A stretch of DNA of 33,686 nt from an uncultured Bacilli bacterium. GTDB taxonomy: Bacteria > Bacillota_I > Bacilli_A > RF39 > UBA660. The stretch is taken from assembly GCA_944368875.1 (NCBI GenBank), contig CALVXF010000052.1:1-33686 (forward strand), given 5' to 3'. The notes below the pieces were generated by a model, which worked only from the letters and a program-made list of their open reading frames with translations, was not told the DNA's origin and did not search any database. Below, piece after piece: positions 24,748 to 31,245 of the stretch (position 1 is the first letter of the stretch; each line of letters begins with the position of its first letter). The position numbers and the translations under genes were made by a program.

Positions 24748-25595
24748 TATTTCACCTTATATACTGTTTCTTTATATAAAAAGCCTTTATCAGTATTCCC
24801 TTCTAGCATCTCATCTATACATTTTTCAAAACTTAGAGCATTTGTTTTATTAGCGTCTTGATACAATTTAATAATTTCTCTCATATCGTCTATTAGAAAA
24901 GTATTTAAATAGACATAAGAAACTCCTGCCTCTTTTAAAATAAGCATCTCTCTTAATCCGTTTAAAATATGGGAAGAATAGACAACAACACCATCCTTAT
25001 TATCAATAACAGGATAAATTTTACCTTCTTTTTCCATATAATTTAAAGTACTATCATCTTTTATTTTAAAAGTTTTTAAATAGTTTTTAACTAAATTACG
25101 TTTTGAAGCAAACATAGGTAGATAACCAAAAATTGGAACAATTAAATTAGCTTTAGTTTTACTATTGATAGTTAAAACTTCATCAAGTGTTAATTCAGCA
25201 GATACGAAACTATATTTTGCTCCATATTGATACCAAAAATCCATTGTTTGATAATTAGTCGTAAAATGTTCTTGAGCCCACACAAGTGGAGTTTTTAATT
25301 TTAAGGTATTATGTAAATTCACAACCGCAACATCATAATATAAAACACCTTTAATATCTAAAGTATCTATTAGTAATAACGCTTCCTTTAAATAAGCCAA
25401 ATCTTGATTATGCATATTTTTATTTAATGATACAAACAATTCTTTATTGTTTTTTTGACATAATAAAGAAATTTCTTTTAATTCAGAAAGTGGATAATTT
25501 TTAAAATTAATACTTAAATCTTCAATTCCAATAATATAACCATCTGCGGCATCGTTAATATTATCTAAATTATATAAAGATTCTAATAATTTCAT
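24747..25595 (-). CDS. trhP1: U32-family tRNA hydroxylation protein TrhP1 (YrrN-like)
   Basis: A 282-aa shorter partner of the U32 protein encoded just downstream. It has the TIM-barrel-like pattern of the family (GYIIGIEDLSINF, ELFVSLNKNMHN, IKGVLYYDVAV, LVWAQEHFTTNY, YKFVSAELTL-type strands) but lacks the Cys-rich signature, as expected of the YrrN type. The ATG at 25595 has AGGTGA at good distance; a GTG further upstream is less likely. It sits between an unknown membrane protein gene and trhP2, in the Bacillus yrrM-yrrN-yrrO order with one inserted gene. Confidence 0.82.
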   Translation of the reverse strand: MKLLESLYNLDNINDAADGYIIGIEDLSINFKNYPLSELKEISLLCQKNNKELFVSLNKNMHNQDLAYLKEALLLIDTLDIKGVLYYDVAVVNLHNTLKLKTPLVWAQEHFTTNYQTMDFWYQYGAKYSFVSAELTLDEVLTINSKTKANLIVPIFGYLPMFASKRNLVKNYLKTFKIKDDSTLNYMEKEGKIYPVIDNKDGVVVYSSHILNGLREMLILKEAGVSYVYLNTFLIDDMREIIKLYQDANKTNALSFEKCIDEMLEGNTDKGFLYKETVYKVK

Positions 25596-25642
25596 AACAT
25601 CACCTGGCACTAATAATATCACTTTTTTTAAAAATAGTAAAG

Positions 25643-25664
25643 AAAAAAAGGCTTAAGCCTCTTT
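25643..25664 (-). terminator. Terminator after the DUF1292-like membrane protein gene
   Basis: The 12-nt palindrome AGGCTTAAGCCT, extended by A/T pairs, contains the stop codon and is followed by a seven-U run; the functional loop would be TTAA. Confidence 0.75.
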
Positions 25665-26885
25665 TCCACATATATAACCATTATTATTATATTTATCAAC
25701 TAAATTAGTATATGTTGTATCCGTACCAACATAATTAACCCATTCATCAAAACTCATCTCATCACGAACAATATTTGTCTCTTGATAAATAGTTAAGCTA
25801 TCATCTAGATATTCATACACAACATAATAACCTGCCATATTGCTTTCTTCACTTTGTGACATATTTTCTTTATAAGTATTATAACTATCAACATCTTCAA
25901 AAACATATATTTTAGTTTCTGTGTATTTATTTAATTCATCATCAACAAATTCTCCTTGAATTTTAGAAGTTAAACGATATTCTTCTAATATTGTAGGATG
26001 ATTTTCACATACCATTGTTGATGCTAAAGTTTTAGGAGTATCATCGCTAGCACCATAAGTTTCATTAAGCCAATTATAACCGAAGTAAAAGACTCCCAAT
26101 AATAAAAGGAACATTAAAACAAATTGACCAATACTTCTTTTTTTAGTTTTATTATTTTGCTTATTAGAATTTTCAGGAATCTGAACTTTTTCTATCTTCT
26201 CAGTATCAACAATTTCGTTATAGACATTATCCATTTGATTATTATTTAACTCTAGTGGTAGAGGTTCTAATGTATTCATAACTTCATCAACTGGATCACT
26301 ATTAACTAGTTGTTCAAAAACTCTGTTTGCTAAAGCAGTTGGAACGATTTCTTCCTTTTCAGCACTACTCATAAATTTGCTTTCATTTACAACATCCAAA
26401 GCTATATCATCAAGTAGATCATCTCTAGATTCCTCCCTTGTTTCTATAGGATTATCTATATCACCGATAACAACCGGTTCAATATCAGGGGTAGGATCAG
26501 ATATCACATCATATTTTGGTGGCATAACTATTTCAAAATCAACACTATATTTATTTATAATAGAAGCAGGTAAATATGTTTTTTGAGCACCTAAAATAGT
26601 TACTTCTAATTGCTTATAAGTAATTAATTCATAATTAGAAACATTATCTACTTGATCATTTGCAAGGGCTTTTAAAAATGTTTCAAACATTGTTCTTTCT
26701 TCAGGAGCTAATTTAATTACTGAAGGTCCAATAATTTCCCCAAATATGACAGGAACTGTTGCTTCATCATTATTTACTTCTTCTGTTGTATAAAAAAGAT
26801 ATTCTTTATCAAAATTCAATCTAAAAACAAATGTCTTTTTAACATCTAGAAGGTCTCCGTTGCGAAGTTTAAACTGTATCTTCAC
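25653..26885 (-). CDS. Unknown membrane protein with DUF1292-like N-terminus and outer domain
   Basis: A 410-aa protein I cannot name. Residues 1-75 (NFDKEYLFYTTEEVNNDEATVPVIFGEI...LAPEE) resemble DUF1292 proteins such as the YrzB relative encoded nearby. An acidic Asp/Glu/Pro/Asn-rich region (125-245) leads to a basic patch and one transmembrane helix at about 252-271. The outer domain (272-410) has two Cys and the phrase YTETKIYVFEDVDSYNTYKENM, reminiscent of YehR/DUF1307 lipoproteins. It starts with GTG, preceded by AGGTGG. The promoter is strong: TTTACA (26935-26940), 16 bp, TATAAT (26913-26918). It is inserted between trmR and trhP1. Domain links are impressions from pattern, not from a search. 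Confidence 0.65.
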   Translation of the reverse strand: MKIQFKLRNGDLLDVKKTFVFRLNFDKEYLFYTTEEVNNDEATVPVIFGEIIGPSVIKLAPEERTMFETFLKALANDQVDNVSNYELITYKQLEVTILGAQKTYLPASIINKYSVDFEIVMPPKYDVISDPTPDIEPVVIGDIDNPIETREESRDDLLDDIALDVVNESKFMSSAEKEEIVPTALANRVFEQLVNSDPVDEVMNTLEPLPLELNNNQMDNVYNEIVDTEKIEKVQIPENSNKQNNKTKKRSIGQFVLMFLLLLGVFYFGYNWLNETYGASDDTPKTLASTMVCENHPTILEEYRLTSKIQGEFVDDELNKYTETKIYVFEDVDSYNTYKENMSQSEESNMAGYYVVYEYLDDSLTIYQETNIVRDEMSFDEWVNYVGTDTTYTNLVDKYNNNGYICGKEA

Positions 26886-26912
26886 TTATACCACCTCTAT
26901 TATTCTAATATA

Positions 26913-26940
26913 ATTATACTATATTTAAAAAAAATGTAAA
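26913..26940 (-). promoter_or_regulatory. Promoter of the DUF1292-like membrane protein gene
   Basis: TTTACA (26935-26940) and TATAAT (26913-26918) with a 16-bp spacer, just after the trmR terminator. Confidence 0.7.
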
Positions 26941-26943
26941 TAA

Positions 26944-26973
26944 AAAAGAAATTAATTTAATCTAATTTCTTTT
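26944..26973 (-). terminator. trmR terminator
   Basis: An 11-bp stem, AAAAGAAATTA with TAATTTCTTTT, an 8-nt loop and a U-rich tail, overlapping the trmR stop. Confidence 0.75.
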
Positions 26974-27537
26974 ACTAACAGCTATTCCATCACCAACATC
27001 ATAAAAGATTGTTTCAAATTCAGCATTATTTTTTAAAAAAGCAACATAAGCATTAATTTTGCGAACTAAACTACGTAAATTACGACTACTAATCGTATCC
27101 ACACAATTAGTTAATCCATGAAAATTAATATTATCAGTAATAATAGTTCCATGTTTTTCCAAATTTTCTTGAAATTTCTCAAAAAATCTTCGCGATTGAG
27201 CTTTAGCGGCATCGATAAAAATCAAATCATATTTATCTTCTATATCAACATTAAAAGCATCATCACAAATAATCTCAATACGATTATTTAAATTAAACTT
27301 TGAAATATTACGCAAAGCCTCTTCATATCGAATACTATCGCGTTCAATTGTGGTGATATAAATATCATCATCTACTAAAGCCATTTGAATAGCTGAATAA
27401 CCGATTGCTGAACCTATTTCTAATATTTTTTTTATATTATTTTTTTTAATATAATCTTTTAAAAACATAATTCCATCTTTTTCCATGATAGGAATATGAT
27501 TTAATTTAGCATAATTTTCAATTTCTTCTAAAAGCAT
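26962..27537 (-). CDS. trmR: tRNA 5-hydroxyuridine methyltransferase TrmR (YrrM-like)
   Basis: A 191-aa SAM-dependent O-methyltransferase of the catechol-OMT type. The SAM loop is ILEIGSAIGYSAIQMAL (about residues 39-55), the acidic ribose-binding strand is ITTIERD, and the metal-site region is YDLIFIDAAKAQSRRFFEKF followed by TIITDNINFHG. Bacillus YrrM/TrmR methylates 5-hydroxyuridine at tRNA position 34 to 5-methoxyuridine. Having trhP1 and trhP2 close by, which make the substrate, strongly supports this role over a generic OMT. Its ATG overlaps the mltG stop by 10 nt with no strong ribosome site, so it is probably translated by coupling. Confidence 0.9.
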   Translation of the reverse strand: MLLEEIENYAKLNHIPIMEKDGIMFLKDYIKKNNIKKILEIGSAIGYSAIQMALVDDDIYITTIERDSIRYEEALRNISKFNLNNRIEIICDDAFNVDIEDKYDLIFIDAAKAQSRRFFEKFQENLEKHGTIITDNINFHGLTNCVDTISSRNLRSLVRKINAYVAFLKNNAEFETIFYDVGDGIAVSKRN

Positions 27538-28586
27538 GTTAAATACTTATCTACCTTTTCTTGATGCTCAGCATAGGTCTTAGAAAAATAGGTTTTTTGA
27601 CTAGTAGGATCACAAACATTGGCCATAAAATAATAATAATCACTATCTTCTGGATAAATAGCTGCCTCAATACTTTCACGACTAGGCATGCACCCTGGGC
27701 CAACTGGTAAACCTGCGTAATAATATGTATTATAAGGCGAATCAACTTGCATATCAGCATTAGTATAAGTTAGTTTAAATTCACCTAAAGCATAACCTAA
27801 AGTCGCACAACTTTGTAATTTTTGACCTATATCTAAACGATTATAAAAAACACTTGCGACTAAAGCTCTATCTTCATCTAAAATTGCTTCATATTCCACG
27901 ATTGATGCCATAGTCAATAATTCATGAGCACTATACTCTGAATTTTCTATATCATTTTTGAATGGTTCTAATTCCAATGCCATTTGATCAAGCATTTTTA
28001 AAATAATATATCGTGCATCGACATCTTCATTTTGTAGTTCATAAGTTGAAGGAAATAAATAACCTTCCAAAGCATAACGAATATCACTTTGTTTGACATC
28101 TTCTGTAACAAACCAATAATTAGCAATAACTTCATCTAAAAAAGTAGCATCGTTAACATATTCTAAAAATTCATTAGCAGAAACATTTGTATTATTGCTA
28201 ACAATACTAGCAACTTGTTCCATATTACGTCCTTCAGGAATAGTCAACATAACCGCATCAGGATTATAATTAGAACCGCTTTCTAATGTTTTGATAATCT
28301 CACGCATACTCATAGCTTTATTTAAAGTGTATTTACCAGCTTCTAACTTATCTGGTGTAAATATTTTTATATAAAATCGATAAAATGAAGAAGATCTAAT
28401 AACACCGATTTCTTCTAACTTATCGCCGATTGTAGAAAAAGTTGACCCTGTAGGAACATCAAAAACAATATCCGTCTCATCATTAGAAACTGGACTAACT
28501 TGATAATTAAAAAACAAACAACTAATGACTATAACAATTGCGCTAACAACAACAATTCCTAGCGCCACATTTGCATAACTTCTCAC
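27528..28586 (-). CDS. mltG: Endolytic murein transglycosylase MltG
   Basis: A 352-aa membrane-bound lytic transglycosylase that cuts nascent glycan strands and sets their length. One N-terminal transmembrane helix (about residues 8-27) is followed by a LysM-like subdomain (FDVPTGSTFSTIGDKLEEIGVI) and the YceG catalytic domain. The catalytic Glu231 lies in LTMASIVEYEA, and the substrate-site motifs YLFPSTYEL and SPYNTYYYAGLPVGPGCMPS are intact. Translation starts at a GTG (28586) with no close ribosome site; TAGGAG lies about 30 nt upstream beyond a hairpin (see the regulatory entry). It follows yrzB, as yrrL does in Bacillus. Confidence 0.94.
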   Translation of the reverse strand: MRSYANVALGIVVVSAIVIVISCLFFNYQVSPVSNDETDIVFDVPTGSTFSTIGDKLEEIGVIRSSSFYRFYIKIFTPDKLEAGKYTLNKAMSMREIIKTLESGSNYNPDAVMLTIPEGRNMEQVASIVSNNTNVSANEFLEYVNDATFLDEVIANYWFVTEDVKQSDIRYALEGYLFPSTYELQNEDVDARYIILKMLDQMALELEPFKNDIENSEYSAHELLTMASIVEYEAILDEDRALVASVFYNRLDIGQKLQSCATLGYALGEFKLTYTNADMQVDSPYNTYYYAGLPVGPGCMPSRESIEAAIYPEDSDYYYFMANVCDPTSQKTYFSKTYAEHQEKVDKYLTCF

Positions 28587-28620
28587 GCAACAAAAACGAG
28601 CTATTGTTGCTCGTCTCCTA
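28587..28620 (-). promoter_or_regulatory. Alternative hairpins at the yrzB-mltG junction
   Basis: Two mutually exclusive stems share bases. A terminator-like stem, ACGAGC (28614-28609) with GCTCGT (28601-28596), is followed by U residues. A second stem, GCAACAA (28610-28604) with TTGTTGC (28593-28587), has a 10-nt loop and ends directly before the mltG GTG. The second stem would bring TAGGAG (28620-28615) to within 4 nt of the stem base next to the start codon. Confidence 0.55.
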
Positions 28621-28882
28621 CACTTTTCATAACTTCATCAAGAATAGTTTCAATAATCTTCCATTCTTTGTCTGTTTCAATTGGCATTAAAGTTTGTGTT
28701 TCTAACCCTGGTGTATAAGTTGCTGCATAAACTTTAGTATTTCCTTCTTCATCAAGTGTATGATCAGTATAAACCATATAATTTTTATGTGTTTCTTCTG
28801 ATTCAAATGTAAATAGTGCTTCACAAGAAACTTGAGTTCCGTCATCGTTAGTAATGGTAAACGTTAATCTTTCTTCATTCAT
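28601..28882 (-). CDS. yrzB: DUF1292 protein (YrzB-like)
   Basis: A 93-aa cytoplasmic protein of the DUF1292 family, whose function is unknown. It shows the family pattern: LTFTITNDDGTQVSCEALFTFESEETHKNYMVYTDHTLDEEGNTKVYAATYTP, then an acidic helical end (EWKIIETILDEVMKS). The ATG at 28882 overlaps the ruvX stop (ATGA), with GGGAG upstream, as in the conserved Bacillota ireB-ruvX-yrzB order. Its end overlaps the hairpin region before mltG. Confidence 0.9.
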   Translation of the reverse strand: MNEERLTFTITNDDGTQVSCEALFTFESEETHKNYMVYTDHTLDEEGNTKVYAATYTPGLETQTLMPIETDKEWKIIETILDEVMKSVGDEQQ

Positions 28883-29307
28883 AATTTTCTCCCTTTCTCT
28901 TTATCTAAATATGTTTGTAAAATAATATTAGCTGCTAGAGCATCAATCTTTTCTTTTCTTTTTTTTCGCGATAAAGATGCTTCTATCATAATATTATGAG
29001 CACTCACCGTAGTTAAACGCTCGTCTTGTAAAACTACATCCATATTTAAATCTTCTTCTAATTTTTCTTTAAATTTTAAGACCTCTTGAGCACGAGGACC
29101 AACTGTATTATTCATATTCTTAGGAAAACCCAACACAATTTTATATATTTGATATTCATCTATAATTTCTTTTAATTCAGGTAAAACCAAATCGTAATCA
29201 TCTTCTTTAAAACGAAGTGTCGTTAAGGCACTAGCAATCGTTTCAGTCGTATCCGACAATGAAATCCCTAATGTTTTAGTACCTAAATCAAGACCTAGTA
29301 TGCGCAT
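28879..29307 (-). CDS. ruvX: RuvX/YqgF-type RNase H-fold nuclease
   Basis: A 142-aa protein of the YqgF family, proposed as a Holliday-junction resolvase and as a nuclease for 16S rRNA 5'-end maturation. The catalytic Asp lies in ILGLDLGTKTLGISLSD (residues 3-19), the second motif is IVLGFPKNMNNTVG, and the third contains DERLTT (98-103) and a final acidic IDALAANIIL. The ATG overlaps the ireB 3' end by 20 nt and has no good ribosome site, so translation is probably coupled. Confidence 0.94.
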   Translation of the reverse strand: MRILGLDLGTKTLGISLSDTTETIASALTTLRFKEDDYDLVLPELKEIIDEYQIYKIVLGFPKNMNNTVGPRAQEVLKFKEKLEEDLNMDVVLQDERLTTVSAHNIMIEASLSRKKRKEKIDALAANIILQTYLDKEKGRKL

Positions 29308-29545
29308 TATTTATATATGATTCGATTAAAACTTCTAATATTTTAGTCCTATCAATTCGCGTCATTTTATTTCGTGCCTCTTTGTGACTAGAAATATATC
29401 CAGGATCACCACTCATTAAATATCCGACAATTTGATTTATAGGATTATAGCCTCTTTCCTCTAGTATATTAACTACATCTTTAATTGTATCAGCGATATA
29501 GGCTTCTTCAAAGTCTTTTTTTTCATATACCTTTGTTTCTTCCAT
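29288..29545 (-). CDS. ireB: IreB family regulatory phosphoprotein (UPF0297)
   Basis: An 85-aa cytoplasmic protein. In Enterococcus, IreB is a substrate of the Ser/Thr kinase IreK and influences cephalosporin tolerance. The conserved core VYEKKDFEEAYIADTIKDVVNILEERGYNPINQIVGYLMSGDPGYISSHKEARNKM... is easily recognised (shown here only as landmarks: DVVNILEERGYNP, GYLMSGDP, ARNKM). A promoter with TTGTTA (29598-29603), 17 bp, TAAAAT (29575-29580) and TGG before the -10 lies upstream, so this begins the ireB-ruvX-yrzB-mltG-trmR operon. AGGATG is the ribosome site. The alaS operon lies further upstream, split off by the metallopeptidase gene. Confidence 0.94.
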   Translation of the reverse strand: MEETKVYEKKDFEEAYIADTIKDVVNILEERGYNPINQIVGYLMSGDPGYISSHKEARNKMTRIDRTKILEVLIESYINNAHTRS

Positions 29546-29574
29546 ATCATCACATCCTTTATGAATACAACTTT

Positions 29575-29603
29575 ATTTTACCATTATTTTAACGATTTAA
29601 CAA
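29575..29603 (-). promoter_or_regulatory. ireB operon promoter
   Basis: TTGTTA (29598-29603) and TAAAAT (29575-29580), 17 bp apart, with an extended TGG before the -10. The remaining gap to about 29720 holds a near-palindrome around CCTAGG (29629-29634) and the divergent promoter of the metallopeptidase gene; nothing else is seen. Confidence 0.6.
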
Positions 29604-29719
29604 GTCCCAATAACTAATAACCTAGGTATTTTATCTTACTAAAGTAATAATAATAAATTTTACAACATATAAATTACCAAATATTGACAATCAAAAAATA
29701 TATCATTTTAAAAAATATA

Positions 29720-29728
29720 TGTTACAAT
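29720..29728 (+). promoter_or_regulatory. Extended -10 promoter of the metallopeptidase gene
   Basis: TGTTACAAT lies about 18 bp before the start codon; a TTGACA further upstream is spaced better to a weaker TTTAAA. The ribosome site is AGGAG. Confidence 0.5.
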
Positions 29729-29745
29729 ATATATAGGAGTGGACT

Positions 29746-31203
29746 ATGAATATAAAATTTAAAGCAGACATAAATGAATATCGTGATGTGATTATAAACG
29801 CTTTTGTTAGTGAATATGGTGAACAATACAGAGATACTATTACCAAGCGTTTTGATGAAATAAATTTTTTCTCATTCATAACTTTAGATGGGTTAATTGA
29901 ATTAGAAGCATTAGAAAAAAAAGAATTGATGAAGATTAAGAAAAAAATCAGAAAAACTACTGGTGACAATAGTGATTTATTGCAAAAATATGATGAAAAG
30001 TTAGAACTTCTAGAAAAAATAACAATCTTTTTAGACAAACATTATCAATTGCGTCATAAAATTTTGTACAAACATATTAATTCGTTTATCGAAAACAACA
30101 AACATTATTTAACCACAGAAGATCAAATTATTTGGAATAACACACATGACTTAGAGAAATTAAAAAATTTAGATGCCCTAATAATTTTTGATTCAACTAT
30201 TGAATATTCACTGGATATATTTGTTTCATACAAAGTTTATGGTAATCACTACCATATGATGCCAAGTGGTCTTATTGAATATTTTATATTAGATAAAGAT
30301 AATGAAAACATCAAAGAACTAGTTGAACAAGGTATAAAAGAATATGCAAAAATAATGAATAAAAATATTGATGAAATTGAAGTTGACATTGAAGATATAA
30401 AGCGTATTAACCAAGAACGCCATAAACTGATAGATGATATATTAAACGAATATGAAAGTTGTTTTACTAGTTATTCCTTGAATAAAGCTGAATTAGAAAA
30501 AAGAAAAAGCATTAGCACCGAATACTTAAATTTATATAATCATGATATTCTTGCTTTCTTCATGCCTGCTATTGTAAAAAAAGGCAATAAATTTATATAT
30601 TCACCTTATATTTCATATTCTCCAACTAATGGCTACTACAATTATAATGATTTGACTTTTATTCATGAAATAACACATGCGATAAATACCAATCCAATTA
30701 AGTTATCAAACAATTTTAAATTCTTTTGTGGATTAGAATTACAACAACAACGTCATAAAGAAAATCCACCTTATTTTCACAATAAAGAAATCGAAGTTTT
30801 AGATGAAGTGTTAAATGACTATATAGCCAATAAAATAACACAAAAACTACATGAACAAAATATTTACATTTGGCAAAAACGTAAAGTTAATTCTAAATAT
30901 AAAACATGGCACCAAGAATTCTATTTTTTAGTTGAACCACTATATAATCAATATAAAAAAGAACTCATTGCTTTTTTCATGACTGGCAATTTAAAAGAGT
31001 TAAAAGAACCTTTATCTAGTCAAATAGACGATTTAGCACTTCTTGCTAACAAACTACTAGAAGAATATGAAACAATAACTGATAAACCAACAAGCGATTA
31101 TTTTGCTAACAATTATAAAAAAATAAGTCGTGTTAAAAAAAGCATCAAAAATAAAGCAAAAAAATATTACGCATCAATAAAGAAAAAAACGGAAGAAAAT
31201 TGA
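29746..31203 (+). CDS. Putative zinc metallopeptidase (HExxH), unassigned family
   Basis: A 485-aa protein with no signal peptide or transmembrane segment, so probably cytoplasmic. The C-terminal half has FIHEITHAI with the zinc motif HEITH at residues 307-311, and an acidic helix 40-50 residues later (EIEVLDEVLNDYIANKI) that could supply a third ligand Glu (348, 350 or 354), as in gluzincins. The N-terminal 230 residues are charged and helical, with a Lys/Glu-rich coil at 50-95 and another acidic helix at 205-240; the C-terminus is very basic. I do not recognise a named family. It is the only long plus-strand gene and interrupts the usual alaS-ireB neighbourhood, which suggests insertion. 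Base composition looks like its neighbours. Confidence 0.7.
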   Translation: MNIKFKADINEYRDVIINAFVSEYGEQYRDTITKRFDEINFFSFITLDGLIELEALEKKELMKIKKKIRKTTGDNSDLLQKYDEKLELLEKITIFLDKHYQLRHKILYKHINSFIENNKHYLTTEDQIIWNNTHDLEKLKNLDALIIFDSTIEYSLDIFVSYKVYGNHYHMMPSGLIEYFILDKDNENIKELVEQGIKEYAKIMNKNIDEIEVDIEDIKRINQERHKLIDDILNEYESCFTSYSLNKAELEKRKSISTEYLNLYNHDILAFFMPAIVKKGNKFIYSPYISYSPTNGYYNYNDLTFIHEITHAINTNPIKLSNNFKFFCGLELQQQRHKENPPYFHNKEIEVLDEVLNDYIANKITQKLHEQNIYIWQKRKVNSKYKTWHQEFYFLVEPLYNQYKKELIAFFMTGNLKELKEPLSSQIDDLALLANKLLEEYETITDKPTSDYFANNYKKISRVKKSIKNKAKKYYASIKKKTEEN

Positions 31204-31245
31204 TTTAGTATATATATACAAAAATCATATTTCTTCCTTTTTTTT
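31191..31245. terminator. Bidirectional terminator between the metallopeptidase gene and alaS
   Basis: Stem GGAAGAAA (31191-31198) with TTTCTTCC (31230-31237), then two mismatches, then TGATTT with AAATCA. It is flanked by a T run on the plus strand and by an A run (31184-31189) that gives U on the minus strand. Confidence 0.8.
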
